A DNA stretch of 64,000 nucleotides from an uncultured Oscillospiraceae bacterium (GCA_947631865.1 CANRNF010000002.1:28984-92983), one strand, 5' to 3'. Numbered from the stretch's first letter, positions 28,354 through 36,300 are shown. Program-made: numbers and translations. Notes: a model not told the origin generated them from the letters alone.

Positions 28354-29169
28354 ATGCCACAGGAACCCATCAAGCTGAAGATACTGGACGCGGCGGGCCG
28401 GGTGCTTCTGACAGCCCCGGCGGCGGAGCAGGTGAGCCTCGTCTACGCCAACGCCTATGCCCCCGGAGACCGGGTGGCCCTGGAGATCGGCCAGCCGGGG
28501 CAGTACTGCGTGGTGCAGTTCGAGGACACCATGCCTCCGGCACTGATATACGTGGTGAAAAGGGAGATCAACTTCGCAATCCCCTTTGGGGAACAGGCCA
28601 GCGTCTTTAATCCCAAGAGCTTCACCGGCTCCTGCCATGTGGTCCGGGCCCGGCTGGCGGAGCCGGAGGAGATCGCCGCCCGGCGGAACCTGGCCTTCGA
28701 TCCCTACGACAGCCACGGCGACACCGGGTTTTATCCCCATGCCGCCGCCAATGTGGAGACCCGGGGGGAGGCGGTGTTCGCCGCCCGCAACGCCATCGAC
28801 GGCGTATATGAAAACGACGCCCACGGCGTCTGGCCCTACCAGAGCTGGGGCATCAACCGGGACCCCAACGCCGCGCTGACCCTCTCCTTTGGCCGGCCGG
28901 TGACGGTAGACGAGCTGCGCCTCACCCTGCGGGCGGATTTTCCCCACGACAGCTGGTGGACCAGCGCCACGGTCCGCTTCAGCGACGGGAGCGAGGAGAC
29001 TCTTTCCCTGCGCCGGGACGCCGCCCCCCAGCGGTTCCCCATCGCGCCCCGCACGGTCACGGAGCTGACGCTCTTTAAGCTCATCAAGGCGGACGACCCC
29101 AGCCCCTTCCCGGCCCTGACCCAGATCGAGGCCTGGGGCACCGAGACGCCGGCAAGTGATCCAATATAG
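28354..29169 (+). CDS. Discoidin (F5/8 type C)-like domain protein
   Basis: The 271-aa product, start behind GGAGGGAAG, has no signal peptide. The N-terminal half (about 1-115) is a beta-rich region with VYVVKREINFAIPFGEQASVFNPKSF. The C-terminal half looks like a discoidin module: NLAFDPYD, AARNAIDGVYENDAHGVWPYQSWGINRDP, ALTLSFGRPVTVDELRL, WWTSATVRFSDG. Such modules bind carbohydrate. Here it would bind cytoplasmic oligosaccharides or assist the preceding lyase-like protein, which is inference. Confidence 0.65.
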   Translation: MPQEPIKLKILDAAGRVLLTAPAAEQVSLVYANAYAPGDRVALEIGQPGQYCVVQFEDTMPPALIYVVKREINFAIPFGEQASVFNPKSFTGSCHVVRARLAEPEEIAARRNLAFDPYDSHGDTGFYPHAAANVETRGEAVFAARNAIDGVYENDAHGVWPYQSWGINRDPNAALTLSFGRPVTVDELRLTLRADFPHDSWWTSATVRFSDGSEETLSLRRDAAPQRFPIAPRTVTELTLFKLIKADDPSPFPALTQIEAWGTETPASDPI

Positions 29170-29187
29170 ACAGGGAGGACGGATACG

Positions 29188-29502
29188 ATGATACGCAAGG
29201 GGTTCAAAATGAAGCTGTATCCCGGCATGGCAGAGGAGTACGCCCGGCGGCACAACGCCCTCTGGCAGGAGATGCGGGATATGATCCACGAGTATGGCGG
29301 GCACAATTACTCCATCTATCTGGACGTGGAGACCAACGTGCTCTACGGCTATATCGAGATCGAGGACGAGGCGCGCTGGGCCGCGTCGGCGGATACGCCC
29401 ATCAACCGCAAGTGGTGGGACTACATGGCCGATATCATGGACACGAATCCGGACAACAGCCCCGTCTCCACGGACCTGCTGCCGGTGTTCCACCTGGACT
29501 GA
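29188..29502 (+). CDS. rhaM: L-rhamnose mutarotase
   Basis: The 104-aa product is the standard RhaM length. It interconverts alpha and beta anomers of L-rhamnose. MIRKGFKMKLYPGMAEEYARRHN has the family's conserved Tyr and His, and NYSIYLDVETNVLYGYIEIEDE and NRKWWDYMADIMDTNPDNSPV complete the dimeric ferredoxin-like fold. It begins the rhamnose part of the operon, 18 bp after the discoidin-like gene. Confidence 0.93.
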   Translation: MIRKGFKMKLYPGMAEEYARRHNALWQEMRDMIHEYGGHNYSIYLDVETNVLYGYIEIEDEARWAASADTPINRKWWDYMADIMDTNPDNSPVSTDLLPVFHLD

Positions 29503-29535
29503 CAGCGGCTGAATAATACCGACAGGGGTGATGAT

Positions 29536-29622
29536 ATGCTACACCATGTCGCGCGGTTTCGCGCAAGCGGGAGCGCGACCGGTATTTTTGGGTATAACAG
29601 CGCGCAGCGTCTGTTATACCAT
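29536..29622 (+). repeat. 75-bp structured insertion inside the 5' end of rhaB
   Basis: ATGCTACACCAT (29536-29547) resembles CTGTTATACCAT (29611-29622), like a duplicated target. Between them lie GTCGCGC (29548-29554) with its inverse GCGCGAC (29573-29579), and GTATAACAG (29592-29600) with its perfect inverse CTGTTATAC (29611-29619). Length is 25 codons exactly, so frame is kept. Confidence 0.6.
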
Positions 29623-30888
29623 CTAGCCATCGACATCGGCGCGTCGTCGGGCCGGCACATCGTGGGCTGGCGGGAGGACGGCGAGCTGAGGACAAAAGAG
29701 GTCCATCGCTTTCCCAACGGGCCAAATGAGCGGGACGGCCACCTGACCTGGGACGTGGCCGCGCTGCTGGCGGAGGTCCGCATCGGTATCGAAAAGGCCA
29801 AAGCGGAATTTGGCTCCATCGAGAGCCTGGCCATCGACACCTGGGGCGTGGATTATGTGCTGCTCCGGGGGGAGGAAGAAGTCCTCCCCTGCTACGCCTA
29901 CCGGGACAGCCGCACCGAGGCGGTCATTGAAAAAGTCCACGAAAGAATGCCCTTCGGGGAGCTCTATCGCCGCACCGGCTGCCAGTTCCAGCCCTTCAAT
30001 ACCATTTACCAGATCTATGCGGACAAGCTCTCCGGCCGGCTGGAGGGCGTCACGGACATGCTGATGCTGCCGGAGTACCTGCTCTGGAAGCTCTGCGGCG
30101 TCAAAGCGAGGGAGTACACCAACGCCACCACCACCGGCATGGTGAACGCCAAGACCGGAGAATTCGACCTGGAGACAGCGGACGCCCTGGGCCTGCCCCG
30201 GACGCTGTTTCCAAAACTCCAGCAGCCGGGAACGGTCATCGGGGAATATGAGGGGATCCAATGCGTCCTCTGCGCCACCCACGACACCGGCTCGGCGGTG
30301 GAGGGCATCCCCATGGAGGGGAACGAGCCCTACATATCCTCCGGCACCTGGTCCCTGCTGGGGGTGAAGACACCAAAGCCCATCACGGATGAGGCCAGCC
30401 GCGCCGCCAACTATTCCAACGAGGGCGGCGTGGGGTATGACCGCTACCAGAAGAACATCATGGGCATGTGGCTGGTGAATCAGCTCCAAAAGGAGCTATG
30501 CCCGGACACGCCCTTCCCGGAGATCGTGAAGATGGCGGAGGCAAGTACATGCAACCTCACCGTGGACGCCAACGCCCCCGGGTTCCTGGCCCCGGAGAGC
30601 ATGGTGGCCGCTTTTGACCAGGCGGCGGGCGGGGTCCTCAAGGCCACTGGCGATTACTTCCGCTGCGCCTATGCAAGCCTGGCCCTCAGCTACCGGGACG
30701 CTATCCGGGAGCTGGAACGGAACACCGGGACGTGCTATAATAAGCTCTACATCGTGGGCGGCGGGGCGAAAAACGCCTTTCTGAACCGCCTGACGGAACA
30801 GGCCACGGGCCTTGAAGTGGTGGCCCTGCCCATCGAGGCCACGGCCCTGGGCAACTTAAAAGTACAAATGGAGGCAGTGTCATGTTAG
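29536..30888 (+). CDS. rhaB: L-rhamnulokinase with an in-frame N-terminal insertion
   Basis: The 450-aa product phosphorylates L-rhamnulose to rhamnulose-1-phosphate. The FGGY-kinase pattern begins at YHLAIDIGASSGRHIVGW, and GTWSLLG, WLVNQLQKEL and YIVGGGAKNAFLNRL follow. Family members start at MxYHLAIDIG. Here the start (ATG 29536 behind AGGGGTG) is followed by 25 extra codons holding two inverted repeats, then the expected sequence. The C-terminus stops soon after EATALGN, about 20-30 residues short of usual, and overlaps the next start by 7 bp. Confidence 0.9.
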   Translation: MLHHVARFRASGSATGIFGYNSAQRLLYHLAIDIGASSGRHIVGWREDGELRTKEVHRFPNGPNERDGHLTWDVAALLAEVRIGIEKAKAEFGSIESLAIDTWGVDYVLLRGEEEVLPCYAYRDSRTEAVIEKVHERMPFGELYRRTGCQFQPFNTIYQIYADKLSGRLEGVTDMLMLPEYLLWKLCGVKAREYTNATTTGMVNAKTGEFDLETADALGLPRTLFPKLQQPGTVIGEYEGIQCVLCATHDTGSAVEGIPMEGNEPYISSGTWSLLGVKTPKPITDEASRAANYSNEGGVGYDRYQKNIMGMWLVNQLQKELCPDTPFPEIVKMAEASTCNLTVDANAPGFLAPESMVAAFDQAAGGVLKATGDYFRCAYASLALSYRDAIRELERNTGTCYNKLYIVGGGAKNAFLNRLTEQATGLEVVALPIEATALGNLKVQMEAVSC

Positions 30889-32303
30889 TCCAGACCAAAG
30901 CGAGAGTGGGCGTGTTCGCCATCGCCCTGGGGGCCTATCTGCCCCAGTTCCCCTCTCTGGTGCCCGAGTTCGAGGGGCAGTATGCCGACTTCAAAAAGCG
31001 CATCCCCGACACCGTGGAGCTCATAGACGGCGGCCTCGTCACCACCAAGGAACTGGCCATGGCCGCCGGGGACAGGTTCCGGGCCGCGGACGTGGACCTG
31101 GTGATCTTGCAGCTTCTGACCTACGCCACCAGCTACAATATGCTCCCCGCCGTGCGGGACCTGGACGTGCCCGTGGTGCTGGTGAACCTGCAGAAGAAGC
31201 GGGCCCCCGATTACGAGCACACCGACACGGCCACATGGCTGGGCCAGCTCTATGCCTGCGGAGCCGTGGGCGAGATGGTGGCGGATTTAGAGCGGGCCGG
31301 GAAACGCCACGCGGTGATCACCGGCGTGGTGGAGGGCGGCGACGACCACGCCCAGGCGGAGATAGAGGACTGGTGCCGGGCCGCCCAGGTGCGCCGCCGC
31401 TTTCGGGATACGAACCTGGCCCAGATCGGCCGGCCCTATCCCGGGATGATGGACCTCTACATCGACGAGACCAACCTCTACCACCGCATGGGCCTTTATA
31501 CCAAGCAGTTCGACTGGGAGAAGATGTGGGCCATCGCGGACGATGTGACCGACGAGGCCGCCATCCGGGCCAAGGCGCAGGACATCCTGGACACCTTCGA
31601 CATCGAGGGCGGCGGGACCATCGAGAAGGTCTGGGACATGGCAAAGTACGTGGTGGCCTTCGAGCAGTGGGTGAAGGACGAGCAGCTGGCCTTCGTGGCC
31701 TCCCACTACGACGGCTTCGCCCAGGGCGTGGCCGGGAAGCTGGACAGCATGCTCATCCCCGCCTTCTCCATGCTCATCAAGCAGGGCACGGCCTGCGCCG
31801 TGGAGGGGGACATCAAGGTGGCCATGGCCATGAGCATCCTCAAGACCATCGCCGGGACGGGGCAGCTTTCCGAGATGTACTCCATCGACTTCGACGAGGA
31901 CATCTGCATCATCGGCCACTCCGGCTCCGGGGACGCGGACATCTCCCAGGCGCGAAAGCCCACCATGAAGATCGTCCCCGTGTTCCACGGCAAGACCGGC
32001 GGCGGATACCTGACCCAGTTCTATCCCCCCACCGGGCCGGTGACGTATCTGGGCATCACCCAGGACCGGGACGGACACTTCAAGTTCGTCGCCGCCGAGG
32101 GCGTCAACGAGCCCGGGCCCATCTTCACCTTCGGGGACACCAACATGCGCACCCGGTTCACCTGCGGGGCCCGGGAGTTCTGCGACAGGTGGAGCGAGGC
32201 CGGCCCCACCCACCACATGGCCGCCGCCGTGGGCCGGCATATCGACACCATCCTGAAAGTTGCTAAAATATTCAATGTCCCCGTGGACGTGATCACGAGA
32301 TAA
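30882..32303 (+). CDS. L-fucose/L-arabinose isomerase-family protein, probable rhamnose isomerase of this operon
   Basis: The 473-aa product resembles the fucose/arabinose isomerase fold: RVGVFAIALGAYLPQFP, DVDLVILQLLTYATSYNMLPAVRD, AVEGDIKVAMAMSILKTIAGTGQLSEMYSIDFDED and ICIIGHSGSGDADIS. The late Glu and Asp metal-binding region and HHMAAAVGRHIDTILKVAKIFN are typical. No canonical rhaA is present in the operon, and this gene takes the place between kinase and aldolase, so it probably converts L-rhamnose to L-rhamnulose. That substrate is inferred from context only. Confidence 0.82.
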   Translation: MLVQTKARVGVFAIALGAYLPQFPSLVPEFEGQYADFKKRIPDTVELIDGGLVTTKELAMAAGDRFRAADVDLVILQLLTYATSYNMLPAVRDLDVPVVLVNLQKKRAPDYEHTDTATWLGQLYACGAVGEMVADLERAGKRHAVITGVVEGGDDHAQAEIEDWCRAAQVRRRFRDTNLAQIGRPYPGMMDLYIDETNLYHRMGLYTKQFDWEKMWAIADDVTDEAAIRAKAQDILDTFDIEGGGTIEKVWDMAKYVVAFEQWVKDEQLAFVASHYDGFAQGVAGKLDSMLIPAFSMLIKQGTACAVEGDIKVAMAMSILKTIAGTGQLSEMYSIDFDEDICIIGHSGSGDADISQARKPTMKIVPVFHGKTGGGYLTQFYPPTGPVTYLGITQDRDGHFKFVAAEGVNEPGPIFTFGDTNMRTRFTCGAREFCDRWSEAGPTHHMAAAVGRHIDTILKVAKIFNVPVDVITR

Positions 32304-32315
32304 GGAGAGAGCACC

Positions 32316-33128
32316 ATGAAAGACATCCTCACCGCCCCATTCATGACGGAGATGATCCGTTGTGCCACGAATATGTACGCCCACGGCTGGGACGAGCGCA
32401 ACGGGGGCAACATCAGCCTGCTGCTGGACGAGGCGGAAGTAAGCGATTATGTAAACTTAAACGCCGTCGTCCGCACGCTCCCCACGGGCTTTGAGGCCCC
32501 GGCCCTGGACGGGAAGTATTTTCTCGTCACCGGCACGGGCAAGTATTTCAAGAACGTGCAGTACGCCCCCGACGTGAACCTGGGCCTGGTGCGCCTCACG
32601 GACAAGGGGGCCACGGCGGAGCTTCTCTGGGGCTTCACCGACGGCGGCAAATTCACCAGCGAGTTTCCCGCCCACATGATGAGCCACGCCGCGCGGCTGG
32701 CGGTGGACCCGGCCAACCGGGTCATCATGCACTGTCACCCGGCGAATTTACTCGCCATGACCTACGTCCACGACCTGGACGAGCGGTCCTTCACCAGGAC
32801 TCTCTGGCAGATGTGCACCGAGTGCATCGTGGTGTTCCCGGACGGGGTGAACGTGCTGCCCTGGATGCTCTGCGGGACGAACGAGATAGGCATTGCCACG
32901 GCGGAGAAGATGGCCAGCGCCCGGCTTGTGGTCTGGGCCCAGCACGGCATCTATGGCGCGGGCAAGGACCTGGACGAGACCTTCGGTCTCATCGAGACAG
33001 CGGAGAAGGCGGCGGAGATCTGGATGAAGATCGCCCATCTGCCTATCAAGCAGACCCTTACAGATGACCAGCTGCGCCTGCTGGCGGAGCATTTCCACGT
33101 GGACCCCCGGGCGGGGTATCTGGCGTAA
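32316..33128 (+). CDS. rhaD: L-rhamnulose-1-phosphate aldolase
   Basis: The 270-aa class II aldolase splits rhamnulose-1-phosphate into dihydroxyacetone phosphate and L-lactaldehyde. GWDERNGGNISLLLDE, YFLVTGTGKYFKN and the zinc site HCHPANLLAM match RhaD, as does WAQHGIYGAGKDLDETFGLIETAEKAAEI, whose His is the third zinc ligand. Start follows AAGGAGAG, 12 bp after the isomerase stop. Confidence 0.95.
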   Translation: MKDILTAPFMTEMIRCATNMYAHGWDERNGGNISLLLDEAEVSDYVNLNAVVRTLPTGFEAPALDGKYFLVTGTGKYFKNVQYAPDVNLGLVRLTDKGATAELLWGFTDGGKFTSEFPAHMMSHAARLAVDPANRVIMHCHPANLLAMTYVHDLDERSFTRTLWQMCTECIVVFPDGVNVLPWMLCGTNEIGIATAEKMASARLVVWAQHGIYGAGKDLDETFGLIETAEKAAEIWMKIAHLPIKQTLTDDQLRLLAEHFHVDPRAGYLA

Positions 33129-33171
33129 GAGCGAAAAACCAAAATCCATCATATATCAGGAGGAACACACA

Positions 33172-34317
33172 ATGGCAAATCGCATCGTACTGAACAACGT
33201 ATCCTATCACGGCGCAGGGGCCGTGGCCGAGATCGGCAACGAGCTGGTCGCCCACGGCTGCAAAAAGGTCTTCATCGCCTCCGGCAACCATGTGGTCAAG
33301 TCCGGCCAGATCGACTCCATCCTGAACGCCCTGAAGGAAAAGGGCATGGACTACACCATCTTCACGGACATCAAGCCCAACCCCACCATCGAGAACGTCC
33401 AGGCCGGTGTGGCCGCCTTCAAGGCCTTCGGCGCGGACAGCATCGTGGCCGTGGGCGGCGGCTCCGTTATGGACACCGCCAAGGCCATCGGCGTCATCAT
33501 CACGAACCCCGAGTTCGCCGACGTGCGCTCCCTGGAGGGCGTGGCCCCCACCAAGAACCACGCCGTGTTCACCATCGCCGTGCCCACCACCGCCGGCACC
33601 GCCGCCGAGGTCACCATCAACTACGTCATCACCGACGTGGAGCGCAAGCGCAAGTTCGTCTGCGTGGACGTGCACGACATCCCCGACGTGGCCATCGTGG
33701 ACCCGGATATGATGCTGTCCATGCCCGAGAGCCTCACTGCCGCCACCGGCATGGACGCGCTGACCCACGCCATCGAGGGCTACACCACCGCCGCGGCCTG
33801 GCAGATGACCGACATGTTCCACCTGGAGGCCATCCGGCTCATCTCCGCGAATCTGCGCGCCGCCCAGAAGAACGACCCCGAAGGCCGCAAGGGCATGGCC
33901 CTGGGCCAGTATATCGCCGGCATGGGCTTTTCCAACGTGGGCCTGGGCATCGCCCACTCCATGGCCCACACCCTGGGCGCGGTGTACGACACGCCCCACG
34001 GCGTGGCCTGCGCCATGATGCTGCCCATCGTGATGGAGTATAACGCCGACGCCACGGGTGAGAAGTACCGGGAGATCGCCCGTGCCATGGGCGTGAAGGG
34101 CGTGGACGATATGAGCCAGGCCGAGTACCGGGCCGCCGCCATCGAGGCGGTGAAAAAGCTGTCCGCCGACGTGGGCATCCCCGCGAAGCTGGACAAGCTG
34201 CGCGAGGAGGACCTGGACTTCCTGGCCCAGTCCGCCGCGGCGGACGCCTGCGCTCCCGGCAACCCCAAGCCCGCCACCGTGGAGGACTTCAAGGCCCTGT
34301 TCCGCAAGATCATGTGA
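33172..34317 (+). CDS. fucO: Lactaldehyde reductase, iron-dependent alcohol dehydrogenase
   Basis: The start is ATG 33172 behind AGGAGGA; the open frame extends upstream into rhaD but that is not coding. The 381-aa product reduces L-lactaldehyde from rhaD to 1,2-propanediol. VGGGSVMDTAKAIG binds NAD, and metal ligands lie in GMDALTHAIEGY, HSMAHTLGAVYDTPHG and the preceding Asp region. Last gene of the operon; a terminator follows within 25 bp. Confidence 0.93.
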   Translation: MANRIVLNNVSYHGAGAVAEIGNELVAHGCKKVFIASGNHVVKSGQIDSILNALKEKGMDYTIFTDIKPNPTIENVQAGVAAFKAFGADSIVAVGGGSVMDTAKAIGVIITNPEFADVRSLEGVAPTKNHAVFTIAVPTTAGTAAEVTINYVITDVERKRKFVCVDVHDIPDVAIVDPDMMLSMPESLTAATGMDALTHAIEGYTTAAAWQMTDMFHLEAIRLISANLRAAQKNDPEGRKGMALGQYIAGMGFSNVGLGIAHSMAHTLGAVYDTPHGVACAMMLPIVMEYNADATGEKYREIARAMGVKGVDDMSQAEYRAAAIEAVKKLSADVGIPAKLDKLREEDLDFLAQSAAADACAPGNPKPATVEDFKALFRKIM

Positions 34318-34338
34318 GAGCATGAATGACACGATGCG

Positions 34339-34372
34339 CCGCCCGGCGGGATCCCCCGCCGGGCGGCTTCTT
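34339..34372 (+). terminator. Terminator of the rhamnose operon
   Basis: CCGCCCGGCGGG and CCCGCCGGGCGG form a perfect 12-bp stem with loop ATCC, then CTTCTT. Confidence 0.85.
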
Positions 34373-34493
34373 CAATAGGTCTCCAGGCGCTGAATAACTG
34401 CACTGCGTTGATTTTTCTTCCTGCGTATTTTCTATATGGGCCGGTAAATTGTCGTTGCTCCAAAGTCCGTAATACCAAGGGTTTGAGAAAAGG

Positions 34494-34535
34494 GCGAAAC
34501 CATATTCCGATAAAAAGTTCGGAAAATGGTTCCGC
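34494..34535. repeat. Imperfect 17-bp inverted repeat
   Basis: GCGAAACCATATTCCGA pairs with TCGGAAAATGGTTCCGC (15 of 17) around an 8-nt loop TAAAAAGT. A T-rich stretch follows. It could be a terminator, a MITE end or an operator. Confidence 0.5.
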
Positions 34536-34762
34536 TTCAGTTTTCGGTTAAATCTTGGTTAATCCTTGATCACCTTCATTCGCGCCTCTTTCTTGGACAC
34601 TCTGCCCCGTCCAATCTTCTATAATTCTTTAATATATTGGTGCAGTGCCAATAACATTAATAATCAGTCCATGTGTTGCAGTTCCTAATGTTCTCCAGTG
34701 CTGACGTGCATAGGTGCCCTCCGACGTCGGGTTGGAGATTCAAACTCTCGATTTCGCTTTTA

Positions 34763-34861
34763 TTTACACGCTTGCACCAATTTCCTAATAATGCACCACT
34801 TTTTTCAAATTGCACCAATTTTCCATTAAGGCTCAGCATTCTACACGGTTGCACCAATTTC
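34763..34861 (+). repeat. Iteron-like TGCACCAATTT repeats, left end of the island
   Basis: TTGCACCAATTTCC at 34772, TGCACCACTTTT at 34791, TTGCACCAATTTTCC at 34810 and TTGCACCAATTTC at 34849 are spaced by about 19, 19 and 39 bp, that is one or two turns of a 19-20 bp period. TTTACACG at 34763 and TACACGG at 34842 precede two copies. The same motifs occur in opposite orientation at 62464-62603. Arrays like this form transposase-binding ends in IS21-like and Tn7/Mu-like elements. Confidence 0.6.
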
Positions 34862-35085
34862 AATGTTGAAGTTCCTGGCCCACGTTCTTCGGATGCCGCG
34901 GACTCCCACGGGGTCATCCTCTATCATCCTCTATCGTCGGGTCATCTCAACGGCATATCTCTCTATTATATATCGTTTCGTAATACATTATTGCTTCTGC
35001 CGGCCAATGGATGCTGTAGCTTTTTACTCGTATGTCCCGATTAGTTCTCCTTTCGTGTAAAATGGATGAAAGGAGGGAATAGAAA

Positions 35086-35925
35086 ATGTTTCTCATAGAA
35101 AGAGCAGAGTTGGAAAGCTTCCGGGCGTATCTGCAGGAACGGGAGTGTAGCGCCGCGACGGTGGCCAAGTACATGCGTGATGTGAGGCAGCTGGCAGAGT
35201 TCTGCGGCGGGAGGGTCGAAGATAAGGGCACGCTCATCGCGTTCAAGGAGGAACTGCAGACGCGGGGGTATGCCGCGTCCAGCGTCAATTCCATGCTGGC
35301 TTCGGTAAACTGTTATCTGGCCTTTGCCGGCCGCATTGAGTGGAAGCTGCGGTATCTGAAGATCCAGAGGACGAACTTTGTCTGCAAGGAGAAAGAACTG
35401 ACTGAGCAGGAGTATCACAAGCTGGTGGAGATGGCCAGAGCGATGGGGGACAGCCGCCTGGCGATGCTGGTGCAGACGATCTGCGCCACGGGCATCCGGG
35501 TGAGCGAGGTGCGGGCCATCACGGTGGAGAGCCTGCGGACCGGGCAAGCGGAGATACGGAACAAGGGACGCATCCGGATCATCCTGCTTCCTAAGAGGCT
35601 GTGCGCGAACCTTTTAAAATACTGCCGGGAAAGAGGGATATCCCGTGGCCATGTATTCGTGACAAGGAGCGGACGTCCCATGGACCGGAGCAACATATGG
35701 AAGATGATGAAGCGGCTGGGGCAGTTGGCGAAGGTGGGAACGGCGAAGGTGTTTCCCCATAACCTGCGGCACCTGTTTGCAAGAACATACTATAAGGCCT
35801 ATAAGGACATCGTGCGTCTGGCGGACATCCTCGGTCACGCCAGCGTGGATACCACGCGTATCTATACCATTCGGACGGGAAAAGAACAGCAGCGGCAGAT
35901 AGAGCGCCTGCCGCTGCTGTTATAG
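35086..35925 (+). CDS. Tyrosine recombinase, probable invertase of the adjacent promoter switch
   Basis: The 279-aa product has an N-terminal SAM-like core-binding domain (about 1-95, SFRAYLQERECSAATVAKYMRDVRQLAEFC) and a catalytic domain with the full set of residues: Arg138 (GIRVSEVR), His225 and Arg228 (HNLRHLF), His251 (LGHASVDTTRIY) and nucleophile Tyr260. It is short, like XerC/D-type and phase-variation invertases, without the arm-binding domain of phage integrases. Its stop is 12 bp before the first of two 24-bp inverted repeats, each built as two 10-bp inverted arms about a 4-bp centre, as expected for its recombination sites. The role as DNA invertase is inferred. Confidence 0.9.
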   Translation: MFLIERAELESFRAYLQERECSAATVAKYMRDVRQLAEFCGGRVEDKGTLIAFKEELQTRGYAASSVNSMLASVNCYLAFAGRIEWKLRYLKIQRTNFVCKEKELTEQEYHKLVEMARAMGDSRLAMLVQTICATGIRVSEVRAITVESLRTGQAEIRNKGRIRIILLPKRLCANLLKYCRERGISRGHVFVTRSGRPMDRSNIWKMMKRLGQLAKVGTAKVFPHNLRHLFARTYYKAYKDIVRLADILGHASVDTTRIYTIRTGKEQQRQIERLPLLL

Positions 35926-35936
35926 AAAACAGTATA

Positions 35937-35960
35937 ACCACATAATTGGCATTATGTGGT
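35937..35960 (+). repeat. Left recombination site (IRL) of the invertible promoter
   Basis: Arms ACCACATAAT and ATTATGTGGT flank the asymmetric centre TGGC. The exact reverse complement is at 36262-36285. Homology does not extend beyond 24 bp on either side. Confidence 0.92.
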
Positions 35961-35996
35961 CATACCTAGATAAAACATTGTCGCACACTTTAAGGA

Positions 35997-36025
35997 ATTA
36001 TACATTGTTTCAAGCTTATTGTCAA
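35997..36025 (-). promoter_or_regulatory. Perfect consensus sigma-70-type promoter inside the invertible segment
   Basis: On the minus strand TTGACA (36025-36020), exactly 17 bp, then TATAAT (36002-35997). Transcription would start near 35990 and run leftward across IRL, antisense to the recombinase gene. No comparable plus-strand promoter is seen in the segment; the best is an extended -10 TGTTATATT at 36177-36185 without a -35. Confidence 0.88.
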
Positions 36026-36147
36026 CAAAACCAGACCCTCCAAATACTTGAAACCACTAGATTATCTAAGTTGTAACTATTTTTGTAACTATATATTGAT
36101 GTATAGGTGCAGACTTTTCTAGGTGCGCCTATTGCCTCTTGTCATCA

Positions 36148-36180
36148 TCCCCCATCATCTAATGTGGGGGACATTTTGTT
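36148..36180 (+). terminator. Terminator-like hairpin inside the invertible segment
   Basis: TCCCCCA and TGGGGGA pair (7 bp, 10-nt loop), followed by CATTTTGTT. In the present orientation it would stop read-through from the recombinase into the operon; after inversion it would lie upstream of the promoter in reverse. Confidence 0.5.
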
Positions 36181-36261
36181 ATATTGAGCCGTTTCGCGAG
36201 GTTCCGGTGCCGAGAGCTCACAATTAGTATTTTGGATATGAAGCTATCACCGCACCAAAGT

Positions 36262-36285
36262 ACCACATAATGCCAATTATGTGGT
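36262..36285 (-). repeat. Right recombination site (IRR) of the invertible promoter
   Basis: Arms ACCACATAAT and ATTATGTGGT flank centre GCCA, the exact reverse complement of IRL. It ends just before the AAGGGGG ribosome binding site (36287-36293) of the helicase gene, so inversion changes only the promoter, not the translation signal. Confidence 0.92.
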
Positions 36286-36300
36286 GAAGGGGGTCAGCGC

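Larger units (their letters stand above)
34373..35085. other. AT-rich, gene-free left border of the exopolysaccharide island
   Basis: About 710 bp with no convincing gene. It drops sharply in GC relative to the rhamnose operon. It contains an imperfect hairpin (34494-34535), a cluster of iteron-like repeats (34763-34861), a short tandem repeat of ATCCTCTATC (34915-34940), and before the recombinase a good ribosome binding site AAAGGAGGG (35070-35078). I see no clear consensus promoter for the recombinase. Confidence 0.7.
35961..36261. other. 301-bp invertible promoter segment (assembled in OFF orientation)
   Basis: The segment lies between two inverted 24-bp sites, next to a tyrosine recombinase and directly before the exopolysaccharide operon. 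It is AT-rich and has no gene. On the minus strand it carries a perfect promoter at 35997-36025, pointing at the recombinase. On the plus strand it carries a terminator-like hairpin at 36148-36180. Inversion would move the promoter to about 36197-36225 on the plus strand, about 75 bp before the helicase start, and turn the operon on. Confidence 0.88.

Noticed and set aside
34910..34945. Tandem ATCCTCTATC repeat as a CRISPR or regulatory array
   Set aside because: Only two to three short copies without spacers; no cas genes in the window.
36177..36185. Plus-strand extended -10 (TGTTATATT) as an active operon promoter in the OFF state
   Set aside because: No -35 match at suitable distance and it overlaps the tail of the hairpin; far weaker than the minus-strand consensus promoter.
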